Below are positions 1-5,905 of a stretch of 16,977 nucleotides of DNA, in pieces; position 1 is the first letter of the stretch, and every line of letters begins with the position of its first letter. The position numbers and the translations under genes were made by a program. This DNA is from JBFMGS01 sp040752635 (GTDB taxonomy: Bacteria; Bacillota; SHA-98; UBA4971). The notes under the pieces were generated by a model. It saw only the letters and a list, made by a program, of their open reading frames with translations, was not told the origin of the DNA and did not search any database. The stretch lies in assembly GCA_040752635.1 (NCBI GenBank), contig JBFMGS010000046.1, forward strand, positions 1-16,977. The letters run 5' to 3'.

Positions 1-654
1 GGCCCTCGAAGCTGGGTCGCCATCGGCGGAACAAGGGTGTCCCCTGTCGCACAGGGCCCCGTGCCTCCCCCGCCCGGCCGCGTCGAAATCGTTATAGATA
101 CTACCGATCGCACCCTTACGATACTCTCGGACGGCAAACCATACAAGCGGTTTCCGGTTGCAGTAGGCAAACCCTCAACCCCGACGCCCCAGGGTCAGTG
201 GGAAGTCAAGTCAAAGGGGATGTGGAGCGGCGGGTTCGGCACTAGGTGGATAGGGCTCAACACGCCGTGGGGCAAATACGGTATTCACGGAACCAACAAG
301 CCCTGGTACATCGGAGATGCGATCAGCGGCGGGTGCATCAGGATGTTCAACCACGACGTGGAACTCATCTTTGACTGGATGGCAATCGGCACGCCCGTCG
401 TCATAACCGGCCATCCTTTCGGCCCGCTTCGTAACCCCAGGAGGGAGCTGGGCCCTGGCGAGCGCGGCCCGGATGTGCTTGCCGTTCAGAGGCGCCTTCG
501 GATGCTGGGCTTCGACCCGAAGGTGGAAGACGGGATGTACGAGGAGTCTACGCGCGAAGCGGTAAAATCATTCCAGCGTTCGCGCAGGTTGAGGCCGACC
601 GGGGTGGTGACTCCCGACACCTACGATGCTCTGGGTCTATACCTGTTTGAGTAA
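1..654 (+). CDS. L,D-transpeptidase (YkuD domain) with C-terminal peptidoglycan-binding domain, 5' partial
   Basis: Cell-wall enzyme predicted to form 3-3 peptidoglycan cross-links outside the membrane. Numbered from a possible GTG at 37, residues 15-125 form a YkuD domain with the catalytic signature: His84 in YGIHGT and the nucleophile Cys100 in SGGCIRM. Residues about 140-200 match a PG_binding_1 domain (GPDVLAVQRRLRMLGF, then REAVKSFQ). The frame is open with no stop back to base 1, and GTG 37 has only a weak AAGGG upstream, so the gene most likely begins outside the window. A signal peptide or membrane anchor would lie there. The visible N-terminus is proline-rich (VPPPPG), like a linker. 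In spore formers such enzymes act on vegetative or spore wall; which one applies cannot be read here. The family call is secure, the start is not. Confidence 0.88.
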   Translation, partial: GPRSWVAIGGTRVSPVAQGPVPPPPGRVEIVIDTTDRTLTILSDGKPYKRFPVAVGKPSTPTPQGQWEVKSKGMWSGGFGTRWIGLNTPWGKYGIHGTNKPWYIGDAISGGCIRMFNHDVELIFDWMAIGTPVVITGHPFGPLRNPRRELGPGERGPDVLAVQRRLRMLGFDPKVEDGMYEESTREAVKSFQRSRRLRPTGVVTPDTYDALGLYLFE

Positions 655-671
655 GGAGATCGGGGTTGCCG

Positions 672-700
672 GCGCCTGTGTGAGACAGGGGGCGCTTGTT
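672..700 (+). terminator. weak terminator-like hairpin after the L,D-transpeptidase gene
   Basis: GCGCC and TGT at 672-679 can pair with ACA and GGCGC at 685-695 around a 5-base loop, with a three-G bulge. TTGTTG follows, which is a poor U-tract. Its place 17 bases after the stop fits a terminator, but the structure is imperfect. Confidence 0.35.
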
Positions 701-736
701 GAGTGCTGTCGGCGTGTTGCGAAAGCGTACGAACGC

Positions 737-764
737 TTGTTGCACAGGCCCATCAAAGTACAAT
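737..764 (+). promoter_or_regulatory. possible sigma-A-type promoter (TTGTTG-N16-TACAAT)
   Basis: TTGTTG at 737-742 and TACAAT at 759-764 are separated by 16 bases. The -10 matches the consensus at five of six positions and the -35 at three. Its start site would fall near 771, just before the CGTATGGC repeats, giving a leader of about 200 bases to the AbrB-like gene. This is the weaker of two candidates for that gene. Confidence 0.3.
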
Positions 765-780
765 GACCCGTGAATATGGG

Positions 781-809
781 CGTATGGCATACATATCGTG
801 CCGTATGGC
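781..809 (+). repeat. CGTATGGC direct repeat, 21 bp apart, with GTATG/CATAC inverted arms
   Basis: CGTATGGC occurs at 781-788 and again at 802-809, a 21-bp period equal to two helical turns. The first copy is part of an 11-bp palindrome, GTATG-G-CATAC (782-792), and CATAC 788-792 is also inverted relative to GTATG 803-807. The arrangement resembles an operator. The rest of the 333-base gene-free stretch 655-987 holds only the hairpin and promoter candidates listed separately. Confidence 0.4.
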
Positions 810-891
810 GGTCTAATTGCGTACCTCTGGGCGTGAATCGACTATCTTAGGCGATTTCCGTCATATCTTCGATAATTTCTGCGACATCCTC

Positions 892-920
892 TTGAATTCT
901 AGGGCCGACCGCTATAAAAT
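892..920 (+). promoter_or_regulatory. sigma-A-type promoter for the AbrB-like gene (TTGAAT-N17-TAAAAT)
   Basis: TTGAAT at 892-897 and TAAAAT at 915-920 have an ideal 17-base spacer. The overlapping TATAAA at 913-918 would also serve with a 15-base spacer. Transcription would start near 927, about 60 bases before the chosen GTG at 988. This argues against the upstream in-frame ATG at 919 being the start codon. Confidence 0.6.
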
Positions 921-987
921 GGAGTTGGTAGGATGTTCCATACATGGAAGGAAGGGGGGAAGGGATTTGAACTGCGGGGGGTTTCGT

Positions 988-1152
988 GTGGTGACTTGCG
1001 TTTCATGGGGCGGAACCATCACCCTGCCGGAGCAGATACGCAACTATCTCGGGCTGGAGCCCTTTGATGATCTGGTCTTCAGCGTGGAGGACGGAGTTAT
1101 AGTGGCAGCGAAAGTCAAGGAAGCCTGCAAGCAGTACAAAGCTGAGGAATAA
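988..1152 (+). CDS. small AbrB/MazE/SpoVT-fold DNA-binding protein
   Basis: A 54-residue protein with the swapped-hairpin AbrB fold: a short first strand, then WGGTITLPEQIRNYLGL (equivalent to the usual SKGQITLPKEIRxxLGL), then an acidic turn and the strand DDLVFSVEDGVIVAA. Proteins of this size bind DNA as dimers, as transition-state regulators or as antitoxins. No toxin gene follows, so an antitoxin role has no support here. I chose GTG 988 because GGGGGG (975-981) lies 6 bases upstream and the domain then starts at the usual place. TTG 967, preceded by a GGAAGG-rich stretch, would add 7 residues. The frame stays open much further upstream, but that part has no domain and contains the promoter. 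A strong terminator follows, so the gene is probably monocistronic. Confidence 0.75.
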   Translation: MVTCVSWGGTITLPEQIRNYLGLEPFDDLVFSVEDGVIVAAKVKEACKQYKAEE

Positions 1153-1211
1153 CGAGCAGGCCGGGTTATGCGTGGGTCCAACGTTTTCTTACCTCTTTCA
1201 ATATTACCTGG

Positions 1212-1254
1212 GGCCGTGAGGGGGGCGGACAACCCGCCTCTCTCGGCCTTTCTT
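1212..1254 (+). terminator. strong intrinsic terminator between the AbrB-like gene and glmU
   Basis: GGCC (1212-1215) pairs with GGCC (1245-1248). Inside, GAGGGG-GGCGG (1218-1228) pairs with CCGCC-TCTCTC (1234-1244) through some G-U pairs, with a five-base loop. TTTCTTT follows directly. This separates the AbrB-like gene from the glmU operon. Confidence 0.8.
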
Positions 1255-1297
1255 TGCCCTGTTCCTTGCAGGCGGGGAAGGAAACCTGGAGACCACG

Positions 1298-1326
1298 TTG
1301 AAGTTCACGATATTTGAGGATATAGT
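1298..1326 (+). promoter_or_regulatory. sigma-A-type promoter of the glmU-prs-ctc-pth operon
   Basis: TTGAAG at 1298-1303 and TATAGT at 1321-1326 lie exactly 17 bases apart, with four and five matches to consensus. It sits between the terminator at 1212-1254 and the glmU start. Transcription would begin near 1333, leaving a leader of about 70 bases. Confidence 0.65.
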
Positions 1327-1390
1327 ATAGGATGGATAACTCAGATAGCTGCCCCGAAGGCTCTAGTGTGGGGCGGGCGGCATCTTTCGC

Positions 1391-1395
1391 GGAGG
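1391..1395 (+). promoter_or_regulatory. ribosome binding site that decides the glmU start
   Basis: GGAGG at 1391-1395 is one base from an ATG at 1397 but seven bases from the ATG at 1403. The second spacing is functional, and the resulting N-terminus MPEFAAVVLAAG matches the family. Confidence 0.75.
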
Positions 1396-1402
1396 AATGA
1401 AT

Positions 1403-1713
1403 ATGCCAGAGTTTGCGGCGGTCGTGCTCGCCGCCGGGCTGGGGACCCGGATGAAATCCCGGCTGCCCAAGGTGATGCACGAGATCTGTGGAAAGCCCAT
1501 GATAACGTATGTACTTGACGCCGTGGAAGCCGCCGGGTCCGCGCCCGTCCTTGTTGTAGTGGGCTACCGGGCAGACCTTGTGCAGAAAGCGGTAGGCGAA
1601 CGCGGCAGATGCGTGGTCCAGGCGGAGCAGCTCGGGACGGGCCACGCTGTAATGCAGGTCGAGGACGCCCTCCGCGACTATGAAGGGATTGTAGCAGTCA
1701 TCGCGGGTGACGC
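1403..1713 (+). CDS. glmU: GlmU, N-terminal part: N-acetylglucosamine-1-phosphate uridylyltransferase domain, cut by gap
   Basis: GlmU is a cytoplasmic bifunctional enzyme that acetylates glucosamine-1-phosphate and then couples the product to UTP, giving UDP-GlcNAc for peptidoglycan. The visible 103 residues carry the nucleotidyltransferase signature LAAGLGTRMKSRLPKV (9-24), the uridine-binding QLGTGHA (76-82) and the start of the metal-binding GD motif (102-103) where the gap begins. By alignment from memory with the roughly 456-residue family, about 200 codons are missing. The 100 N is therefore a placeholder for about 600 bases. The gene is first in the glmU-prs-ctc-pth operon, the order known from Bacillus. 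Confidence 0.93.
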
Positions 1714-1813
1714 NNNNNNNNNNNNNNNNNNNNNNNNNNNNNNNNNNNNNNNNNNNNNNNNNNNNNNNNNNNNNNNNNNNNNNNNNNNNNNNNNNNNNNN
1801 NNNNNNNNNNNNN
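1714..1813. other. assembly gap of 100 N inside glmU
   Basis: Exactly 100 N. The flanks share no visible duplication, and the reading frame differs on the two sides, so real sequence is missing and its true length is not 100. Confidence 0.97.
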
Positions 1814-2363
1814 CAGAGTGGCAGACGGCGCGTCGGTTGAGAACGCGGTTGTCATCGAAGCAACGATAGGCCCGGGCGCGACCGTCGGACCTTACAGCTA
1901 CCTCCGGCCCGGGACGGTGCTCGACGAAAACGCGAAGGTCGGCACGTTCGTCGAGGTTAAAAAGTCCGTCATAGGCAAAGGCAGCAAGGTCCCTCACCAG
2001 ACCTACCTGGGCGATGCTACCGTGGGCGAGAGAGTCAACGTCGGCGCAGGGACGATCACGTGCAACTACGATGGGTGGCGGAAACATCCCACGGTCATTG
2101 AGGATGGCGTGTTCATCGGCAGCAACTCCAATCTCGTGGCTCCGGTCAAGATTGGCAAGGGTGCCTACGTTGCGGCCGGATCCACCATAACCAGGGACGT
2201 ACCTGCCGGCGCGCTCGGCATCGCACGCGGCCTGCAAAAGGATATCCCGGGCTGGGCGGAACGGAAGCTCAGACGACGGGGCAAGGACCAGCACGAAGAA
2301 GGCCCTGCCGGCGCTAACGGCCGCTCCAGCAACGGGGGGACGGGAGGTTCGCACGATGAGTGA
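1814..2363 (+). CDS. glmU: GlmU, C-terminal part: left-handed beta-helix acetyltransferase domain
   Basis: This continues glmU after the gap, read from 1815. Hexapeptide repeats of the left-handed beta helix run through almost the whole segment. Acetyltransferase-site motifs are intact: LRPGTVL, VGTFVEVKKS, the catalytic-His segment PHQTYLGDA, GAGTITCNYDG and SNSNLVAPVKIGKGAYVAAGSTIT. After the domain comes a basic tail and then a Gly/Ser/Asn-rich end of about 20 residues (SSNGGTGGSHDE), which looks lineage-specific. The TGA at 2361-2363 overlaps the prs start by 8 bases, so the two are probably translationally coupled. Confidence 0.94.
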
Positions 2364-3168
2364 CGTTGGCGGAACCCATGCCATGATGTTACCATCCTAC
2401 AAGAAGATGAAGGTTTTCACCGGGCTGGCCCACCCGGATCTCGCTGCCGAGATAGCTTCCCATCTGGGAGTGGGTCTGGCCACCATGCGAGTGGACAGGT
2501 TCCGCGACGGAGAGATAAGGGTTGGGATAGACGAGAGCGTTCGCGGGACCGATGTCTTCGTGATTCAGCCGACCTGCCCTCCCGTCAACGAGAACCTGAT
2601 GGAGCTCCTCATCATCATCGATGCCATGCGCCGGGCTTCAGCGAAGACTGTGACCGCCGTCATCCCGTATTACGGATATGCCAGGCAGGACAGGAAGGCA
2701 AAGGCCCGCGATCCCATAACCGCGAAACTTGTGGCAAACCTCCTCGTTACCGCTGGATGCGACAGAATGGTCACGGTGGACCTTCATGCCGGGCAGATTC
2801 AGGGTTTCTTCGACATACCCGTAGACCCGCTCCTTGCCATGCCCATCCTGGCGAGCCACTTCGAGGGCCTTGGGCTGCGCGACTGTGTGGTCGTTTCGCC
2901 TGACATCGGGGGCGTGGCCCGGGCGCGGGCAATGGCCGGCAAGCTGCACGCCGACCTTGCTGTGATCGACAAGAGGCGTCCCGCGCCCAACGTCTCGGAG
3001 GTTATGAGCATCATCGGAGATGTCTGTGGGAGGTCCGTCATTCTGGTCGATGACATAATAGACACCGGCGGAACAATAGTCCAGGCGGCCGAGGCGGTTT
3101 ATGATGCCGGGGCGCGCGAGGTCTATGCGGCGTGCACCCACGCTCTTCTCTCGGGCCCTGCGAGGGAC
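2356..3168 (+). CDS. prs: ribose-phosphate pyrophosphokinase (PRPP synthetase), 3' end lost in gap
   Basis: Transfers pyrophosphate from ATP to ribose-5-phosphate to make PRPP for purine, pyrimidine, NAD, His and Trp synthesis. The 271 visible residues show the class I features in order: ASAKTVTAVIPYYGYARQDR (94-113) with the flexible loop, VDLHAGQIQGFFDIPVDP (141-158) with His144, VVSPDIGGVARAR (179-191), IDKRRPAPNVSEV, and the PRPP-binding loop DDIIDTGGT (232-240). Bacillus Prs has about 317 residues, so some 45 C-terminal residues are missing. ATG 2356 is preceded by GGGAGG at 2342-2347 and overlaps glmU. The N-terminus is a few residues longer than usual before KVFTG. Confidence 0.95.
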
Positions 3169-3268
3169 NNNNNNNNNNNNNNNNNNNNNNNNNNNNNNNN
3201 NNNNNNNNNNNNNNNNNNNNNNNNNNNNNNNNNNNNNNNNNNNNNNNNNNNNNNNNNNNNNNNNNNNN
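3169..3268. other. assembly gap of 100 N spanning the prs 3' end and ctc 5' end
   Basis: Exactly 100 N with no shared sequence on its flanks. About 45 codons of prs, the prs-ctc spacer and roughly 15-20 codons of ctc are missing, so the true gap is probably a few hundred bases. Confidence 0.95.
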
Positions 3269-3874
3269 AAAGGGGCTGCGAGGAAAGCCCGCGCAAGGGG
3301 ACAGGTGCCTGCCGTGATCTACGGGAAGGGAAAGGGCACGACCCTGATTAACCTGAGCGGCCGCGAGTTCAGCAGGGCCGTCCAGGCAGGCCTTGGCGTT
3401 GGTAAGCTGATCAACCTGGTTGTCTCCGGGGATGGGGACAAGGAGACCACGAAGACGGTCATCCTCAAGGAACTGCAGCGGGATTCCATTGCGGGCGACG
3501 TCATTCACGCCGACTTTCAGGAAATCTCTATGACCCAGGCTATTAACGCAGAGGTGCCGGTAGTACTGGTCGGCGAGGACAAGCGCGTGAATGATGGCGG
3601 CGTACTTGAGCACCTGTTATGGAAGGTAGAGCTTCACGGTCTACCTGCAGCCATCCCCGAGAGGATAGAGGTGAAAGTATCCGGCCTTCGAATCGGTGAC
3701 TCCATAAAGGTGGGTGACTTAAGACTGCCGGAAGGCGTGCGAACGCTTACCCACGCCGATGAGACGGTTGTGACAGTTGCAGCGCCGGCGAAGGCCGCTG
3801 AGGAAGCGAAGCCGGCGGCTGCTTCGGAGGCGCCCGAGACGCCGCAGGCCGTAGCGGAGAAGAAAGAGGAGTAG
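3269..3874 (+). CDS. rplY: 50S ribosomal protein L25 / general stress protein Ctc, 5' end lost in gap
   Basis: Binds 5S rRNA in the large ribosomal subunit and is known as Ctc in Bacillus. The frame enters from the gap at KGAARKARARGQVPAVIYGKG, the conserved start of the L25 domain minus its first 15-20 residues. The L25 domain runs to about VIHADFQEIS. A TL5/CTC-type C-terminal beta domain follows (AEVPVVLVGE, VEVHGLPAAIPERIEV-like, IGDSIKVGDLRLPEGV). The last 30 or so residues are an Ala/Glu/Lys/Pro-rich disordered tail, common in CTC-type proteins. The stop TAG lies four bases before the pth GTG. Two hundred and one codons are visible. Confidence 0.93.
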   Translation, partial: KGAARKARARGQVPAVIYGKGKGTTLINLSGREFSRAVQAGLGVGKLINLVVSGDGDKETTKTVILKELQRDSIAGDVIHADFQEISMTQAINAEVPVVLVGEDKRVNDGGVLEHLLWKVELHGLPAAIPERIEVKVSGLRIGDSIKVGDLRLPEGVRTLTHADETVVTVAAPAKAAEEAKPAAASEAPETPQAVAEKKEE

Positions 3875-3878
3875 GCAT

Positions 3879-4439
3879 GTGAAGCTTGTTGTCGGGCTTG
3901 GCAACCCGGGAAGCCAGTACGAAGGGTCCAGGCATAACACCGGGTTTCGAGTGGTTGACCTCGTCGCAAGGCGTGCGGGGCTTGTCATCAACCAACGCGG
4001 GTTTCATGCCCTTTTGGGGCGAGGGGGCATAGGCGGGCAGGAAGTCCTCCTAGCGAAGCCCCTGACCTACATGAACCGTAGCGGATACGCCGTTCGGGCG
4101 ATCATTGGGTGGTACAACCTGGACCATCACGACATAATGGTTGTCGTTGACGACATGGCCCTCGAACTTGGCAGGATACGCATGCGCCCGAGAGGGAGCG
4201 ACGGAGGGCATAACGGTTTGAAGTCCATCATTGACCTTCTAGGAACCGAGGAGTTCCCTAGGCTGAGGGTGGGCATCGGAAGGCCCGGCCCCGCCGAAGA
4301 TACGGTGAGCTACGTGCTGAGGTGGTTCGAGAGGGAAGAGCTTCCGACGATCTCCGAGGCCATGTGTCGGGCCGCAGATGCTCTCGAGACATGGATCGGC
4401 CGTGGAATCGACGAGGCGATGAGCAAGTTTAACAACTGA
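3879..4439 (+). CDS. pth: peptidyl-tRNA hydrolase (SpoVC)
   Basis: Cleaves peptidyl-tRNA released during abortive translation, recycling tRNA in the cytoplasm. The full-length 186-residue protein has GLGNPG (6-11) with Asn9, the catalytic His19 in SRHNTG, KPLTYMNRSG (60-69), Asp91 in VVVDDMALELG, and RPRGSDGGHNGLKSI (104-118). These are the substrate-binding and catalytic elements of bacterial Pth1. The start is GTG 3879, with AGGAG at 3867-3871 seven bases upstream. The ATG at 3877 is out of frame and stops at once. In Bacillus the same gene is called spoVC and also follows ctc. The nearly contiguous spacing supports one operon. Confidence 0.96.
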   Translation: MKLVVGLGNPGSQYEGSRHNTGFRVVDLVARRAGLVINQRGFHALLGRGGIGGQEVLLAKPLTYMNRSGYAVRAIIGWYNLDHHDIMVVVDDMALELGRIRMRPRGSDGGHNGLKSIIDLLGTEEFPRLRVGIGRPGPAEDTVSYVLRWFEREELPTISEAMCRAADALETWIGRGIDEAMSKFNN

Positions 4440-4444
4440 TTGCG

Positions 4445-4460
4445 TCGGGGATAGCCCCGA
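4445..4460. repeat. short hairpin in the pth-ylbF spacer
   Basis: TCGGGG (4445-4450) and CCCCGA (4455-4460) form a perfect 6-bp stem with loop ATAG, six bases after the pth stop. No T-run follows, so it is more likely an mRNA 3'-end or processing structure than a full terminator. Confidence 0.4.
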
Positions 4461-4518
4461 GGCGTAGGAAGATGAAAGTCTGGCATGACGACAAGCGTGA
4501 TGATGGAGGGTCACTGCC

Positions 4519-4724
4519 GTGTCGGTAATGGAAATGGCAAAGGATCTCGCAAACGCCATAAGGGAATCGCCAGAGTTTAGACGAGTCATCGATGCTCGCA
4601 AAGAAATCGAGTCTCACGAAGCCGCGAGGATCATGTTTCGCGATTTTCAAAAGATGAGGAACGATATCGAGGAGTTGACCAGGAAGGGCGAAGAAGTGCC
4701 CGCGGGGAAACTTGACGCGTTCAA
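4519..4724 (+). CDS. YlbF/YmcA-family protein, part before the gap
   Basis: The family (Com_YlbF) consists of small all-helical proteins. In Bacillus subtilis YlbF, YmcA and YaaT form a complex that affects RNase Y activity, competence, biofilm formation and sporulation. The pattern here is typical: MEMAKDLANAIRESPEFR, then an amphipathic helix (DARKEIESHEAARIMFRDF), then a charged helix. The start is GTG 4519, with GGAGGG at 4505-4510 eight bases upstream. The frame is cut by the N run. Bases 4598-4724 reappear exactly at 4825-4951, so collapsing the gap plus one copy (227 bases) gives an intact 131-residue protein ending at 5141. Paralogues are hard to tell apart, so I give no symbol. Confidence 0.8.
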
Positions 4725-4824
4725 NNNNNNNNNNNNNNNNNNNNNNNNNNNNNNNNNNNNNNNNNNNNNNNNNNNNNNNNNNNNNNNNNNNNNNNNNNNN
4801 NNNNNNNNNNNNNNNNNNNNNNNN
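4725..4824. other. artificial assembly gap of 100 N flanked by a 127-bp duplication
   Basis: The 127 bases before the N run (4598-4724) are identical to the 127 after it (4825-4951). The gap is therefore almost certainly a failed join of overlapping contigs, with no missing DNA. Confidence 0.93.
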
Positions 4825-5141
4825 GCAAAGAAATCGAGTCTCACGAAGCCGCGAGGATCATGTTTCGCGATTTTCAAAAGATGAGGAACGATATCGAGGA
4901 GTTGACCAGGAAGGGCGAAGAAGTGCCCGCGGGGAAACTTGACGCGTTCAAGCGTTCTTTCGAGATCATCTCTTATAACCCCTATATCCGCGAGTTTCTG
5001 GAAGCCGAGGCGGCTTTTGCTATGTTTTTTGCCAAAATCCAACAGATCATAGCGGAGTCGCTTACCCAGCTTAACCCGGCCGGCGCCCAACCCTCCACGA
5101 ATGGATCGCACGAGCCTGTACCGCAAGAATCCACTGATTGA
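4825..5141 (+). CDS. YlbF/YmcA-family protein, part after the gap (duplicated segment plus C-terminus)
   Basis: The first 127 bases repeat the end of the preceding part. New sequence starts after 4951 and encodes the rest of the helical domain (KRSFEIISYNPYIREFLEAEAAF, then a helix ending QQIIAESLTQL). A Pro/Ser/Asn/Glu-rich, probably disordered tail of about 20 residues follows, ending in ESTD. The frame after the gap is offset by 227 mod 3 from the one before it, which is what a simple overlap requires. The ATG at 4860 is internal, not a real start. Confidence 0.8.
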
Positions 5142-5143
5142 AT

Positions 5144-5291
5144 TCGGCGGTGATAAGCAAAGTGACGTGCGGAGACGTCCGGGAGGTGACAAGAGCGTAA
5201 GAGCGAACCGCCGACAGGATTTTCCCATGGCGCCTGACCAACAGCCGCCGGTCTACCCTGTGCCTGTATCTGCATAAGGGAGAACCGGCGG
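5144..5291 (+). other. four-segment inverted-repeat element with alternative pairing, after the YlbF gene
   Basis: Segment A TCGGCGGT (5144-5151) is perfectly complementary to B ACCGCCGA (5207-5214). Segment C CCGCCGGT (5245-5252) is perfectly complementary to D ACCGGCGG (5284-5291), with inner pairs CT/AG and CCCT/AGGG around small bulges. Because the cores are alike, A can also pair with C, and B with D (ACCGCCG with CGGCGGT 5286-5292). A small GACGT/ACGTC hairpin (5164-5179) lies inside A-B. No T-run follows D. I do not recognise a known riboswitch. It may be a 3' UTR structure of the upstream operon. Confidence 0.45.
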
Positions 5292-5346
5292 TGCGTTCAT
5301 AGTGGCGATGTATTTGATGTGTTTATAATAAGAGTCCAGAGAAGGC

Positions 5347-5362
5347 AGGGGCGGCCGCCCCT
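5347..5362 (-). terminator. palindrome at the SASP stop codon, possible terminator
   Basis: AGGGGCGGCCGCCCCT is a perfect 16-bp palindrome overlapping the last bases of the minus-strand SASP gene. It extends by AGG/CCT past one mismatch. On the minus strand it is followed by a pyrimidine-rich stretch (GCCTTCTCT) and not a clean T-run, so termination is plausible but unproven. Confidence 0.45.
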
Positions 5363-5555
5363 ACCTCTGGGTCTGCCGAGCCATCAGTTCCTCGGCCTTC
5401 TGGATAAGGCCGCGGACTATGAGCCCAGCTTCCCGCGTGGTGATGTTGCCGTAGTCGTAGACGCCATTGTCAACGTTGATCTTATTGGCAAAGCCAAGTT
5501 CGCGTGCGATCTCGTACTTCACCTCATCCGAGACAATGCTGCGGTTTCGACTCAT
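5361..5555 (-). CDS. small acid-soluble spore protein, alpha/beta type
   Basis: Proteins of this family coat and protect DNA inside the dormant spore and are degraded by the GPR protease at germination. The 64-residue product starts MSRNRSIVSDEVKYEIARELG. KYEIARELG (13-21) is the conserved helix that holds the GPR cleavage site (E-I-A). GNITTREAGLIVRGLIQKAEE (36-56) matches the second conserved helix. It is of the shorter MSRxR N-terminal kind seen in clostridia and lacks the long Asn/Gln-rich start of Bacillus SspA. ATG (complement of 5553-5555) follows a strong GGAGGTGGAG site. It is the only minus-strand gene here, convergent to the pth/YlbF operon and divergent from flgB. I could not identify a convincing sigma-G promoter. 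It is direct evidence for sporulation. Confidence 0.93.
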   Translation of the reverse strand: MSRNRSIVSDEVKYEIARELGFANKINVDNGVYDYGNITTREAGLIVRGLIQKAEELMARQTQR

Positions 5556-5695
5556 AGCTCCACCTCCAGGGTTAGTGTACCGCTGTCTACCTGACGTATA
5601 ACAGGGTCTCTTTGGGGCGTTCGGAGCCTGCTGGATACCGGTCACGGCTGCCAACTCAAGAGGAAGACAGGCGGAAGGCCCGGCGAAAGAAATAC

Positions 5696-5740
5696 ATGGT
5701 GGATGAGAAAAATTTGCTCGTCCACCATCTTGTTTTGTAT
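5696..5740 (+). terminator. terminator-like hairpin upstream of the flagellar operon
   Basis: ATGGTGGATGAG (5696-5707) pairs with CTCGTCCACCAT (5717-5728) over 12 positions with one G-U pair and a 9-base loop. CTTGTTTTGTAT follows. On the plus strand it would stop read-through from the housekeeping operon, which would otherwise run antisense through the SASP gene. Apart from this hairpin, the 350-base gene-free stretch 5556-5905 shows the SASP ribosome site (about 5558-5566, minus strand) and nothing else I can support. I found no convincing sigma-A or sigma-D promoter for flgB. Confidence 0.5.
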
Positions 5741-5905
5741 CTTGTGCCCTCAAAACCGCTCCAGGCACGCCTTTTGCTGAAATGCGGTCTCGCAAACCTG
5801 TGGCATTACATTTGCTATTGATCTTGCCGAGTTCGTATCCTCTCGCTCCTGTGAGTTCATGTGGTGTCATGTTCCTTGGGCGAGGGGACCTGCACGGAGG
5901 GCTCT

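Noticed and set aside
4598..4951. A true tandem duplication within the YlbF gene
   Set aside because: The copies are exactly 127 bases, abut a 100-N run on both sides, and the same length recurs at the fliK gap, so a contig overlap explains both.
5324..5329. Perfect TATAAT on the plus strand, antisense to the SASP 3' end
   Set aside because: No -35-like hexamer lies 16-18 bases upstream and there is no extended -10 motif.
5556..5610. Sigma-G-like promoter for the SASP gene (TACACTA with TTATA 17 bases upstream on the minus strand)
   Set aside because: The -35 matches poorly and transcription would begin inside the ribosome binding site.
5612..5821. 69-codon plus-strand open frame in the SASP-flgB spacer
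   Set aside because: It contains the hairpin at 5696-5728, has no ribosome site, and its product resembles no family.
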